Notes: generated by a model not told the origin, from the sequence alone. Positions 1 through 7,953 are shown, counted from the stretch's first letter. The stretch: 64,000 bases of DNA from Oceanimonas baumannii (GCF_002245495.1 NZ_NQJF01000003.1:62001-126000), one strand, 5' to 3'. Numbers and translations are program-made.

Positions 1-1198
1 GCACGTCAAAACGGGCTGAGCGGTTGTTCTTTATCTCGCCCTGGTCATGTTCGCAGGCGTAGTGACCCAGAATATCCCGCAGTTCATCACGCTGGTCCGG
101 CGCAACAAACAACAACATGTGCCAGTGTGGTGTGCCGTCGTGGTGCGGCTCCACCACACGAAAGCCATAAACAGTGATGCCAGCCCGGGCCATAGCAGCA
201 CGGGCTTTGGCCCACTGCTTGCACAGATAAGCCTGCGCATCTTTAGGACTGGTGCCACGGTATCGCTTGTTACGAACCGAGCGGCCACGATCAGCCTTAA
301 CCGTATTCCAGGCATGAAACCGGCTGGGCGTGGTCCAGGTGTAGAACTCGGCAGCGTGGCCCTGCTCCCAGGCCAGATCCTCAAAGCCCCGCATTCTTAC
401 CATCAGCTCCACCCGGCGAACCTCCGGATTAGAAACACTGGCGGCATGAGCCTCGGCCAGAGACAACTCCAGCTCCTCTTCCTCATTCACCACCAGCATA
501 TCGGCCAGCCAGCGAGCCTGTGCGGTCTTATTGGCCCGGTACTCCATAAAGGCCCGGTGTGATACATAAGGGCTCACTCCCCGCCGCACATCACCGGACA
601 TGATGGCAATCAGCTCCTGATGCCGCTGATAAGCGCGGCGAATTTGCCGCAGCCACCAGCTGTCATCCTGCAGCCTGGCTAACGCACTGGCAGCATGATC
701 AAGGTGCTTATCTGTAACCTCTTTGCTCAGGTCGGGCAGTACCGGTGAAAATCCCCACTGCCGGGCCGGTGCCATGGCGGCCGCCAGAAGCTCTGCCGCC
801 GGCTGCGTAGTAGTAAACCCGTTGGTTAAGTTATCAATAATGGCGGCGACCTGACCGGCCCACTCCCGGGCTACTTCTTCACGCCGCTTTTCCTCGTTGA
901 TGCGTTTCAGCGAAACCGGAAAACGCTCCTGTTGCTCCCGGGCAACGCCGGCCGCCATGCGTAGCCAGATGTTTGCCGACTTTGCCTTGTATTGCTTACG
1001 GCGGCGCTGATATTCGCTGAACAGCTTACCGGCGGCTTTTAGCTCCAGACCTTTTAACGAGTCTTCAATAAATGCCAGATCTTCCGGGCCCGTAGGCCCG
1101 GTGAACAGAGACTGAATGACCTTTTCTCCGGCCACATAGGCAGGAATGGCAACAGGAACAGGGGCTCTGACTATAGAAGGGGGTAATTTAATGCTCAT
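1..1198 (-). CDS. P2 gpA-like replication initiator endonuclease (N-terminal part, cut by window edge)
   Basis: The leftward reading frame starts at ATG 1198 and runs off the left edge after 399 codons without a stop. Near the visible end the protein has the HUH signature of rolling-circle nucleases: HWH at residues 358-360, inside PHHDGTPHWHMLLF. In P2 gpA (about 760 residues) this histidine pair binds the metal, and the two nicking tyrosines follow further on, here outside the window. The N-terminal ~300 residues are charged and helical, as in the Phage_GPA family. The start overlaps the end of the preceding small gene by 11 bases, so translation is probably coupled. The product would nick the element's replication origin. 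Identification of the family is firm; the full length is unknown. Confidence 0.88.
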   Translation of the reverse strand, partial: MSIKLPPSIVRAPVPVAIPAYVAGEKVIQSLFTGPTGPEDLAFIEDSLKGLELKAAGKLFSEYQRRRKQYKAKSANIWLRMAAGVAREQQERFPVSLKRINEEKRREEVAREWAGQVAAIIDNLTNGFTTTQPAAELLAAAMAPARQWGFSPVLPDLSKEVTDKHLDHAASALARLQDDSWWLRQIRRAYQRHQELIAIMSGDVRRGVSPYVSHRAFMEYRANKTAQARWLADMLVVNEEEELELSLAEAHAASVSNPEVRRVELMVRMRGFEDLAWEQGHAAEFYTWTTPSRFHAWNTVKADRGRSVRNKRYRGTSPKDAQAYLCKQWAKARAAMARAGITVYGFRVVEPHHDGTPHWHMLLFVAPDQRDELRDILGHYACEHDQGEIKNNRSARFDV

Positions 1199-1439
1199 GG
1201 GACCCCCTCAGTTTTTTCATGCTTTCTTCAAGGTCAAGCCGGTTATTTTCATCCAGCTTCTGGGTCATGCTTTTGCCTACTTCTTGAATCAGATAGCCCA
1301 GACTTCTTATGGTTTTGTCAGACATACCAGCAGAAGGATCGAGGCTGGAAAGAAGATCACCTAAGGCAGTAACGCCAAGGGCCATGCTATGAACGCTTTC
1401 TTCGTTTTCTGCAATCCGCTGTTTGCTGGGAGTACTCAT
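1188..1439 (-). CDS. Small protein of unknown function in the gpA operon (83 aa)
   Basis: An 83-residue product with no domain I recognise. It is hydrophilic, with a predicted helical C-terminal half rich in Leu, Lys and Glu. Its ATG overlaps the stop of the PrtN-like gene by 4 bases (ATGA), and its 3' end overlaps the gpA start by 11 bases. That tight packing is the main evidence that it is a real gene. It could be an accessory factor for gpA or simply a coupling cistron. There is no sequence basis for a more specific role. Confidence 0.6.
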   Translation of the reverse strand: MSTPSKQRIAENEESVHSMALGVTALGDLLSSLDPSAGMSDKTIRSLGYLIQEVGKSMTQKLDENNRLDLEESMKKLRGSHEH

Positions 1440-1717
1440 GCTCTTTTGCCTCCCACACTAAGATGCTGGATTCGCTCGGCGGCTGCTTGGCGCTGCGTGT
1501 CGATATAAGCGGCCAGATCAACCAGATGTATGAGATAAGGGGATTTTTGAGAAGCGCGGAAAGCCGGCACCGGGAGCTGGCCGGCAGTGGCTTTGGCCTT
1601 AGCGGTTTGAGGGGCCATACCGAAATAGTGATCGGCCACGTCGTCCAGGCGAACGGTGGTCACACCACCGTAAGTGGCCATCAGCATAAAGACGGTGGGA
1701 GATAATACCTGGCTCAT
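1436..1717 (-). CDS. PrtN-like (pyocin activator family) regulator
   Basis: A 93-residue protein that resembles the pyocin activator PrtN family. It has the N-terminal pattern FMLMATYGGVTTVRLDDVADHYF, then a basic helix segment (TAKAKATAGQLPVPAF), then the typical SQKSPYLIHLVDLAAYID block. PrtN in Pseudomonas activates pyocin genes. Relatives in mobile elements are presumed to switch on element genes. Here it sits between the Ash-like gene (4-base overlap) and the 83-residue gene (4-base overlap), so it may control replication or excision, or act on a helper phage. Family assignment is by remembered pattern; the target is unknown. Confidence 0.75.
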   Translation of the reverse strand: MSQVLSPTVFMLMATYGGVTTVRLDDVADHYFGMAPQTAKAKATAGQLPVPAFRASQKSPYLIHLVDLAAYIDTQRQAAAERIQHLSVGGKRA

Positions 1718-2250
1718 GCTACACCCCCTTTACGGGCCGGGGTACGGCTCAGAAACACCAGATTAGGGCCGGCCAGATGGGCGCGGGCCTCGGCTTCGGT
1801 TCGACCGAAGGCGGAAACAATACGGATACGGGAAAGCTCGGCCAGCTTGTGGCCTGGGGAACAAATGAGGAATTGATAGAGCATATCGATACCCTGCTTG
1901 AAGTTCAAAACAGGGTGGACTGGCAGCCTCAAGACGTGCGCCCAAGCAGGAACGCGCGATGGTGCTTTGCGGTCAAGCCGCTTGGCTCCAATCCTTGCAC
2001 CAAAACATGCTGATGAACCCGAAGTGGTTTCGGATCCATATTGAATGCGGTGCACAAATTTTCCTGCTTGGTCTTTGTCCTGTGGGTGTCTAATCCACCG
2101 GTTTTGCTGGGTGTCTAAGCCAGCGATCACGATAATACGCAGACCACCAGCAAAGCGCAACAGGGCGTTTTTTTCAGCAGATGCTTTACACACAGGATCT
2201 GTGATTGCATAATCATCAGTGTTCTTGCTTTGGGAATGAATAGTCAGCAC
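1714..2250 (-). CDS. Ash/Icd-like phage protein
   Basis: A 178-residue product whose C-terminal ~50 residues match the pattern of the Ash family (P4 Ash, P1 Icd-like host cell-division inhibitors): RIRIVSAFGRTEAEARAHLAG followed by LVFLSRTPARKGG. The N-terminal two thirds show no recognisable domain, look low in regular structure, and could be partly misassigned if translation starts further in. It is first in a four-gene overlapping cluster (Ash-PrtN-83aa-gpA). Ash-type genes often precede replication genes in P4-like elements. The biochemical role of the family is poorly known, so no function is claimed. Confidence 0.65.
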   Translation of the reverse strand: MLTIHSQSKNTDDYAITDPVCKASAEKNALLRFAGGLRIIVIAGLDTQQNRWIRHPQDKDQAGKFVHRIQYGSETTSGSSACFGARIGAKRLDRKAPSRVPAWAHVLRLPVHPVLNFKQGIDMLYQFLICSPGHKLAELSRIRIVSAFGRTEAEARAHLAGPNLVFLSRTPARKGGVA

Positions 2251-2313
2251 TGTTATTACCTATGGCTTGAATATTAAATAATGAGATTCCATTGGCGTGG
2301 GTGATCTCTGTTC

Positions 2314-2338
2314 AAAGCCGGGTCTACTGCCCGGCTTT
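2314..2338. terminator. Terminator-like hairpin downstream of the 229-aa gene
   Basis: A perfect 9-base stem (AAAGCCGGG / CCCGGCTTT) with a 7-base loop lies just after the stop of the leftward coiled-coil gene. The U-tract is only three bases on the leftward strand, so termination may be partial. Confidence 0.5.
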
Positions 2339-2342
2339 TGCT

Positions 2343-3032
2343 TTACTGGGTTCTGGTTATCACCTTCAGCTTGTGGCGGCCGGCGGGGGTACTCAGTAAT
2401 TTAAGTTCCTCATGGCTTAACGAAGCCGGCTGATAACGCTTGAACACAACCTCTTCCGCACCAGGCAACAGCACCACTTCACTGGTGTGTTCGCTGCTGG
2501 AAAGTTCTGACAAGGTCTCGATAATTAATTTTTCCATTCCTGACTGGACAAAACTGCGCTCGATGCTGTCGAACACGTTGTGTCCAATAATTTTTTTTCT
2601 TACCTTGATAAAACCTGCCGCCGGCTTTAAAGCCTCGCTCAGGCCACTTTTAATCGCATTCAATGCTTCGCTTTCAAGCCAACTGATATAAAGGGAATTA
2701 AATTTCTCTCTGGCTTCCTGGGTGGCTAAGTAAGCATCAGAAAGCTGCCCTTTTATTTTCCCGATTTTGGTATCGATGGCTTTTATTCTGTCACCCAGTA
2801 CCAGCACGGCACCTTTCAGCTGTGCAATACTTTTCAGTGTCTTACTATCGCCGTAAATAAGGCCATCAGATTCAACGGATGATTGCGCTTCAAGTCGCTG
2901 CTCTTTTTCGGCTTTCTCTTGGATCAGTTTTGATTTCAACTGTTCAAGGGAAACAATCTGTTGATCGATCTCGTCCTGGTTTTGCTTGGCCTGGCTGAAT
3001 ACTTCAAAGGCAACATTAATTTCATTAGTCAT
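2343..3032 (-). CDS. Coiled-coil protein of unknown function (229 aa)
   Basis: Residues ~10-55 and ~70-115 are heptad-rich (for example QIVSLEQLKSKLIQEKAEKEQ) and predict a long coiled coil. The C-terminal ~100 residues include a KVRKKIIGHNVFDSIERSF segment and a short beta-like tail. No enzyme motif is visible. The coding DNA is AT-richer than the flanking host genes. It is separated from the Ash-like gene by a hairpin and from the gpO-like gene by 116 bases, so it may form its own transcript or be the end of the gpO transcript. Function unknown. Confidence 0.65.
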   Translation of the reverse strand: MTNEINVAFEVFSQAKQNQDEIDQQIVSLEQLKSKLIQEKAEKEQRLEAQSSVESDGLIYGDSKTLKSIAQLKGAVLVLGDRIKAIDTKIGKIKGQLSDAYLATQEAREKFNSLYISWLESEALNAIKSGLSEALKPAAGFIKVRKKIIGHNVFDSIERSFVQSGMEKLIIETLSELSSSEHTSEVVLLPGAEEVVFKRYQPASLSHEELKLLSTPAGRHKLKVITRTQ

Positions 3033-3148
3033 GGGCTATCCACATCCACTATTAAAACTGCAGACTCATAGAGAAAATTAAAAAACAGATTTTTTTAATT
3101 ATTAATTTTGGAGAGTTTTTTCTTTATATCGCTTGGCATGGCAGTTCT

Positions 3149-3727
3149 TTACACTATGTAAAAACCTTGTGCCTCGCAGGTTGCGTTATAAATCTTTTCT
3201 TCAAGCTCATTTTGTTGCTGAGCAACCTTTTGCACTGCCGTAATTAATTGCTGAATATCAGCATCACTAACCTTTTTATCTTGTGCAGAGAAATGCAGTG
3301 GTTCTGACTTGGCAATAAGTCGTTTCCCCTGACTGAATTGCATTAGGGTAGTTCCGGTGCTGGCCGGTTGGTCTGTCACCCCCAACCCCATCAGGTAGGT
3401 TTTTCCTATGCCGGCAAAGTCTTCAACTGGTTCAATTGAGCAAAACCGCTTTTGACCTTTGGAGTTAAGGTACTGCAGCTCGCGGGTTGGCTTGAGCACC
3501 GCGAACAACTTCATTTTCCCGGCTACCTGCTCGGCCTTGAGCGCAATCACCTGGCCCATTACATCTGCTTTTCGGTTATGGTCTGGCCACAATAACGCTG
3601 TGTAAAAATCGGGGCTGTAAGTCTCTGCCATTTGCTTTAACCAGTGGGCGGGAATAATACGGCCATCTGCGGTATTTCCTTCAGTAGCAATACAAATCCA
3701 ACCGGTACGGATACTTGATTCTGACAT
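3149..3727 (-). CDS. P2 gpO-like capsid scaffold/protease protein, orphan and short (192 aa)
   Basis: The N-terminal ~140 residues follow the GPO family: G-TADGRIIPAHWLKQMAETYSP near residues 17-39, then WPDHNR, KLFAVLKPT, CSIEPVEDF and TYLMGLGVTDQPAS. P2 gpO is an internal scaffold with an N-terminal serine protease (Asp19, His48 and Ser107, from memory). The matching residues here are Asp21, His50 and Ser97, so the protease site looks intact. Residues ~155-185 are a short coiled coil. P2 gpO is about 284 residues, so most of the scaffold part is missing or replaced. No capsid, portal or terminase gene lies nearby. In a satellite such a protein could interfere with or redirect helper capsid assembly, which is inference. 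AGGA precedes the ATG. Confidence 0.78.
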   Translation of the reverse strand: MSESSIRTGWICIATEGNTADGRIIPAHWLKQMAETYSPDFYTALLWPDHNRKADVMGQVIALKAEQVAGKMKLFAVLKPTRELQYLNSKGQKRFCSIEPVEDFAGIGKTYLMGLGVTDQPASTGTTLMQFSQGKRLIAKSEPLHFSAQDKKVSDADIQQLITAVQKVAQQQNELEEKIYNATCEAQGFYIV

Positions 3728-3790
3728 TTGGTTTTTCCTGAATTGGTTATTGATGCTGCCTCCACGCTACCTCACTGCCCCCCCCGCGAG

Positions 3791-4006
3791 TTACGCCAGA
3801 TGGAAACCGCCGGCATGGAACCCGAGTTCAGAGAACAACGCTTGTTGCTTGCGTTCCAGGCGTTCAACGGCAGCCATCAGGCTTTGCCCCGAGCTGTCGG
3901 GCTGAGTGCTGAATAACTCAGCCTTTCCTTTAAGCTCGGCGATCTCCTGCTTAAGTTCGACCACCTGGCGTTCTACTCGTCCGTTTACACTGGAATGGAA
4001 TGTCAT
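3791..4006 (-). CDS. Small coiled-coil protein (71 aa), unknown function
   Basis: A 71-residue product with a heptad pattern around residues 10-30 (RQVVELKQEIAELKGKAEL) and a second helix at 45-60 (LMAAVERLERKQQAL). An AGGA-type ribosome site precedes the ATG. It lies between the gpO-like gene and alpA on the same strand and could pair with the coiled-coil tail of the gpO-like protein. That pairing is only a guess from position and structure. No family recognised. Confidence 0.55.
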   Translation of the reverse strand: MTFHSSVNGRVERQVVELKQEIAELKGKAELFSTQPDSSGQSLMAAVERLERKQQALFSELGFHAGGFHLA

Positions 4007-4054
4007 GCTTCTTTTTCCTGTTTATTTGTGATGCACTCTGATGGAGTATGAAAT

Positions 4055-4324
4055 TTAATGCTGGGGTGTTGAGTTATTACGCTGGATAGTCAGGTCGTTA
4101 ACGAGGCGCTGCAGCTCAGCCTTTGTTTTTCCGGTGATCATGGCTGCAACCAGAGTGTCTATTTCACTGTCTGGCCATCGAACGGCAGTAGTGCCTATGT
4201 TAATGGGTGGCGTTATCAGGCCGTCTTTGATGCGGTTGTAAAGTGAACTTCTGGAAATAGATAGGCGTTCGCACACTTGCTTCATTTGGAGAAGGCTAAC
4301 GCTTCTTTTTCTTGTGTTTTCCAT
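4055..4324 (-). CDS. AlpA-family excisionase/transcription regulator
   Basis: An 89-residue winged-helix protein with the AlpA signature: LLQMKQVCERLSISRSSLYNRIKDGL (helix-turn-helix), then INIGTTAVRWPDSEIDTLV. The start at 4324 is chosen because AGGGGGA lies 3 bases upstream; an upstream in-frame ATG would add 12 residues without a better site. AlpA and P4 Vis proteins control integrase or late-gene promoters and help excision. Together with the integrase it is a core module of P4-type satellites and related islands. Family assignment is confident; the target promoter is not identified. Confidence 0.85.
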   Translation of the reverse strand: MENTRKRSVSLLQMKQVCERLSISRSSLYNRIKDGLITPPINIGTTAVRWPDSEIDTLVAAMITGKTKAELQRLVNDLTIQRNNSTPQH

Positions 4325-4433
4325 GTGTCCCCCTGCACTGAAGTGTGTGGCTTTGTACAAGGGGGATTATCACTAAAAAAAAATCGGAAAAGGCGGAAAA
4401 GAGAAAATTCCGCCGGAGAAATCACTTTTCCGG

Positions 4434-5321
4434 TTAGCCGGCCTTGCTCAGCCAGTCTTTGAGTGTTTTTTCATCTGGTGGGATTGTGGTCAGCCCGGCA
4501 CTGGAGAAAATCTTTCCAAGCTCCTCACATAAACGGCCCGGCTTGATAAGCGAGTCGCGATCAATGCTTGGGTGTGACTCCAGCAACGCCTTGATAAAAC
4601 GGAACTGATTGATATGTCCTCTTGGTGCTTTTTTTACTTTTTCCTTTTCTTGTTGAAGGAATAAGTTTGCCATTTTGTCATTGTTGTGTACGTTTTCCAT
4701 TTCTTCACCCGAAATTAATGATTGGTAAATTCGAGTGAGATCAGGCTTGGTTATCCATATATCATTGATAGTTAGATTTATACGCTCGCCAGCGCCCGGA
4801 TCGGGGAAAAACACAACAGACGGCCGATCCACTCCATCATGAACCAAAGGAAATAAATTAAACCCCAGCACCACTCCTACTGTGATCGATTCTTTACCTT
4901 CAAGTTGTTTAAGTATGCTGGAATCCATTTCCCATAACCCATTACACCTTCCAATTACGCCAAAACCATCATCACAGGGTGGAGGGAAGGTTGGCTCACC
5001 TTCTTCTGCTGCTCTTTCAACTACAAATAAAGAATAACGGCCATACCAGTTCTGACTATTAATCATTTCCTTCCATGTTAACTCTTCTCCGCTAACTATT
5101 TTATTCTCAGTCTCAATCAGAAATTGATCACTTTTATCCAGGTAAACAGATGCTTGTACATCTGATAGCCTGATGGCCAGTGAAATGGCTTTAATTGCTC
5201 CCCAATGTATGATGTCGCTGATTTCACAATCTAAAAGCTTTGCTGCTCGTTCTATTGTGCAATACTCAATTGGTGGCAAGGGTGGTAAATCTCTGCCTTT
5301 GGTCATCTGTTGCGCTCCCAT
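4434..5321 (-). CDS. Unknown protein with N-terminal HTH-like segment (295 aa)
   Basis: Residues ~22-45 (IERAAKLLDCEISDIIHWGAI) look like a helix-turn-helix of the MerR or excisionase type. The central part (~50-210) is mixed and matches no family I know. The C-terminal ~60 residues (INQFRFIKALLESHPSI, then PPDEKTLKDWL) look like a second helical domain. A start at 5306 (MTKGRD, with GGGAG 8 bases upstream) is equally plausible. The gene is visibly more AT-rich than its neighbours, a sign of separate origin. It lies between AlpA and the RES toxin, with 195 bases of non-coding DNA before RES. A regulatory or anti-phage role is possible, but nothing in the sequence proves either. Confidence 0.65.
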   Translation of the reverse strand: MGAQQMTKGRDLPPLPPIEYCTIERAAKLLDCEISDIIHWGAIKAISLAIRLSDVQASVYLDKSDQFLIETENKIVSGEELTWKEMINSQNWYGRYSLFVVERAAEEGEPTFPPPCDDGFGVIGRCNGLWEMDSSILKQLEGKESITVGVVLGFNLFPLVHDGVDRPSVVFFPDPGAGERINLTINDIWITKPDLTRIYQSLISGEEMENVHNNDKMANLFLQQEKEKVKKAPRGHINQFRFIKALLESHPSIDRDSLIKPGRLCEELGKIFSSAGLTTIPPDEKTLKDWLSKAG

Positions 5322-5516
5322 ACGCCCCTGATATTGATTGTCGGGGAAGGCGGGCAGGGATACCCGCTTTTCAGGTCGTCACCCTATCCCCGACAAAACC
5401 TGATTATTCGTTTACCTCTATCAATCCATACTGGCCGCCAGCCAGTCTCTTATCTCTTTAGGCGGCTTCAAACTCAGAGTAAGGGGGAGACAAGGGCACA
5501 GCGGCTGCCTCTCTGT

Positions 5517-6206
5517 CTATTTGTAGATATTTATCTCCAGTACGTTGGTGATTGCATTTCCATTCCAGCAATAATCAAAGTGTTTGGCCTGGCAGATTTC
5601 AGTGATCAATCTTGGCCTGAACAGTACAAAGCAGTCATGGCCAGCATGCCTGACTGAACGATACTTCAAGCCATCGACCCCATTACTACGTTGTTCGCTG
5701 GCAAATGCCTGGCTGTGGTTGTAGTCGGTGGGGTGGTAAAGATTGGAAGAAAGATGCTGCTCGGCAGTAATGTCTATAAGAGCCGCATTGAAGCGGGCGA
5801 ACAGTGAGCGCATTTGAATGCGCTGAGCAGGCTCTTTGGTATATCCGTATAACCGTTCCTGGTGATAAATAGTTTCTTTTATCGCTGTATCCAGAGAAGG
5901 AGCGCAGTAGTAACCACCAAAATCACCGGTAGTGAAACGCGCCCCTTCCGGGTTGATATGGGTAAAGGCTGCCATGGCGTAACTGGCATGGGGGATCCCC
6001 ACCAGCCAATCCTCTTTCGCTACCAGGCTCAGATCACCAGCCTGCTCCTGCAGTCGTGGGTTAGTCATGGCCTCAACGGCATGCACGGCTTCCAGTTCGT
6101 CAGCGGTGGCCACGTCTTCGTAAAGGTCTATTGGCGGATACTTGCTCGGGATCAGCCGATAACACTCTTGCCCCTGCAGCTGGGTCTGCTCAAGCTCTTC
6201 GCTCAC
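5517..6206 (-). CDS. RES-domain toxin (NAD-degrading type)
   Basis: A 229-residue RES-family protein. The family triad is visible: Arg90 in GARF, Glu111 in the TAIKE helix after GGYYCAP, and Ser184 in LKYRSVRH. Characterised members (MbcT, RES-Pp) deplete cellular NAD+. Its start overlaps the stop of the upstream Xre/MbcA-type antitoxin by 4 bases (ATGA), the standard antitoxin-first layout. The pair sits beside the integrase, where addiction modules that stabilise integrated elements are common. The family is well supported; activity is inferred from the intact residues. Confidence 0.9.
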   Translation of the reverse strand: MSEELEQTQLQGQECYRLIPSKYPPIDLYEDVATADELEAVHAVEAMTNPRLQEQAGDLSLVAKEDWLVGIPHASYAMAAFTHINPEGARFTTGDFGGYYCAPSLDTAIKETIYHQERLYGYTKEPAQRIQMRSLFARFNAALIDITAEQHLSSNLYHPTDYNHSQAFASEQRSNGVDGLKYRSVRHAGHDCFVLFRPRLITEICQAKHFDYCWNGNAITNVLEINIYK

Positions 6207-6604
6207 GCTGTTCCCCCACGCCAGGCACTCAGCCGTTTGGATACCTCATACAAATCAGCAACCTTGCCTCCTGCCATCACATCCATGGCACTTCTGCCGG
6301 CAAAGAAGGGATGTTGGTTGGGCTTGCGCACCCAGCCATACACACTGTCCTCGGCACTGAACAGAATACGCAGGCTCTTATGAATATTCAGGATATAGCT
6401 CATCCGCTCCAGGGTGTCCGGACTTAGACGGATTCCGCCATGTGCTGTCTTGTACTTGGTCAATGTTGAACGTGAGTGGATACCCAGCAAGGCCAGCTGC
6501 TCCTTAGTGTCACAGTCCCATTTATCCAGGATCCGAAACACAACCGGGAGCGCCTTGCTGTGGTCAACTCCATGATTCCCTTGGGCCGGTAATACTTGAG
6601 ACAT
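6203..6604 (-). CDS. Xre/MbcA/ParS-family antitoxin partner of the RES toxin
   Basis: A 133-residue protein. The N-terminal part contains a helix-turn-helix-like segment (KEQLALLGIHSRSTLTKYKT), and the C-terminal ~45 residues match the MbcA/ParS toxin-binding domain (HPFFAGRSAMDVMAGG, then RLSAWRGG). I chose the start at 6604 because AGGAGGGGG lies 4 bases upstream; the frame extends 10 codons further without a good site. It should bind and block the RES toxin and repress its own promoter. Stop and toxin start overlap as ATGA. Confidence 0.9.
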   Translation of the reverse strand: MSQVLPAQGNHGVDHSKALPVVFRILDKWDCDTKEQLALLGIHSRSTLTKYKTAHGGIRLSPDTLERMSYILNIHKSLRILFSAEDSVYGWVRKPNQHPFFAGRSAMDVMAGGKVADLYEVSKRLSAWRGGTA

Positions 6605-6672
6605 AGTACCCCCTCCTGTATGCGTAGCGCCCAAAACTCTGGCTTGGCCGCTGTGGTGTTGGTCAACTTAGG

Positions 6673-6686
6673 TTTATTTTAGTAAA
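6673..6686 (-). promoter_or_regulatory. Candidate promoter/operator of the antitoxin-toxin pair
   Basis: An AT-rich imperfect palindrome (TTTATTTTAGTAAA on the plus strand) lies about 70 bases upstream of the antitoxin start. Read leftward it includes TAAAAT, which could be a -10 box. It is the only palindromic AT-rich segment in the gap between the antitoxin and the integrase. Weak evidence. Confidence 0.3.
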
Positions 6687-6879
6687 TTTGTCCATATATG
6701 AACATGACTGTTTTACTGTGACCTGTCACGCCATCAGACCCATACTTTACCTTTGTGATATATCAAGCCCGGCAGAGATAAGCGTATTTCCCCAACCCAA
6801 GAGCCGACCTTTCCGGTCAGGTGCACCCTCATTTTTCGCGGATGTTTCCGCTGAGAAGCGGCGGGGTTTGAGCAGTGTT

Positions 6880-7953
6880 TTAACTATCTGCCTTCATCTT
6901 GGCATGCAGCCGGCCCGGGAACAGCTCGGTATAAACCTGCCAGAGCAGGTTAAGGCTTCTGTGTCCCGTCACCTGGGCCACTTCTTCAATGCCGAACCCT
7001 GCTTCAAACAGGCGGCTGGCACCTTCACGGCGCAAGTCATGGTAACGCAGGTCTTCAATACCCAAGGCATTACGCACCCGCTGAAAGGCGGCAGTCACGC
7101 TGCGTGACTCGTAGGGAAAGACCAGCTCGCCTTCCTTCGGCTGCCTTTGCACAATGCTCCACGCATCCCCCAGCAGCGGCACCCACATATGATTGCCCGC
7201 CTTTTTACGGGGATCCTTGCGGTTGCGGACCATCACCGCCCTGGCTGCTTCGTCAATATCGTCCCAGCGGATAGCGCAAACCTCACTGATACGCATACAG
7301 CTGAGTATGGAAAAATCCAGAATGTCGGTCAGCGGGATTTTACTGCCCCGGTGGCTCATGCGCTTAAGCAGACCTTGGCGCAATCTATCAAGTTCGTCGC
7401 TGGTCGGCCGCCGGCTGCGCCGTTCGGAACGGCCTATCAGGCCCATGCTATGCAGAACGGGGATCACCTCGCGGATCACTTCGTCGGTAACAGGTATCCC
7501 AAACACCGGCTTTGCAGACATATAAACAGATTTCAGGTAACTGATGTCCTGGGCAACGGTCTGCGGCTTGGCGCCGGCGGCGTTACGGTCCCGGCAATGA
7601 TTGATGATGGCCATGGTGGTCAGCTTGTCAGCCTGCAGCTTTGATATATCGCTGTCGGCCAGCAGGCTGAGCACATACCCCTTGGTACGGCCTATCTTCT
7701 TCGATATATCAGGGTCTTGCTGATACATAGCAATCAGCTCCCGAATGGTTGGCATGTCGGGAGCCTGCCCGGGTATCCCCTGGGTCTCAATATGGGACAC
7801 CATGGCCTTTCCCCAGGTGCGGGCATCGGCCAATTTCCCGAAGGTACGGGACTCCTGATACACTATCGCCTTATCTTTTTTGACGCGCACAATACAGCGG
7901 TAACGTATGACACCCGCTGCTGTTTTGCGCTTCTCCACTGTAAAGCTGGCCAT
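6880..7953 (-). CDS. int: Tyrosine recombinase integrase of the dusA-inserted element
   Basis: A 357-residue phage-type integrase. The first ~60 residues form a beta-rich Arm-type domain (MASFTVEKRK, YRCIVRVKK), residues ~75-170 are the SAM-like core-binding domain, and the rest is the catalytic domain. Visible catalytic residues are Arg in SCMRISEVCAIRW, His-x-x-Arg in YHDLRR, His in GHRSL and Tyr in WQVYTEL. The start at 7953 has GGAGG 4 bases upstream; the frame could be extended to 8034 but without a better ribosome site. It lies 81 bases from the dusA start, as expected for integrases that recombine at the 5' end of dusA. Confidence 0.93.
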   Translation of the reverse strand: MASFTVEKRKTAAGVIRYRCIVRVKKDKAIVYQESRTFGKLADARTWGKAMVSHIETQGIPGQAPDMPTIRELIAMYQQDPDISKKIGRTKGYVLSLLADSDISKLQADKLTTMAIINHCRDRNAAGAKPQTVAQDISYLKSVYMSAKPVFGIPVTDEVIREVIPVLHSMGLIGRSERRSRRPTSDELDRLRQGLLKRMSHRGSKIPLTDILDFSILSCMRISEVCAIRWDDIDEAARAVMVRNRKDPRKKAGNHMWVPLLGDAWSIVQRQPKEGELVFPYESRSVTAAFQRVRNALGIEDLRYHDLRREGASRLFEAGFGIEEVAQVTGHRSLNLLWQVYTELFPGRLHAKMKADS

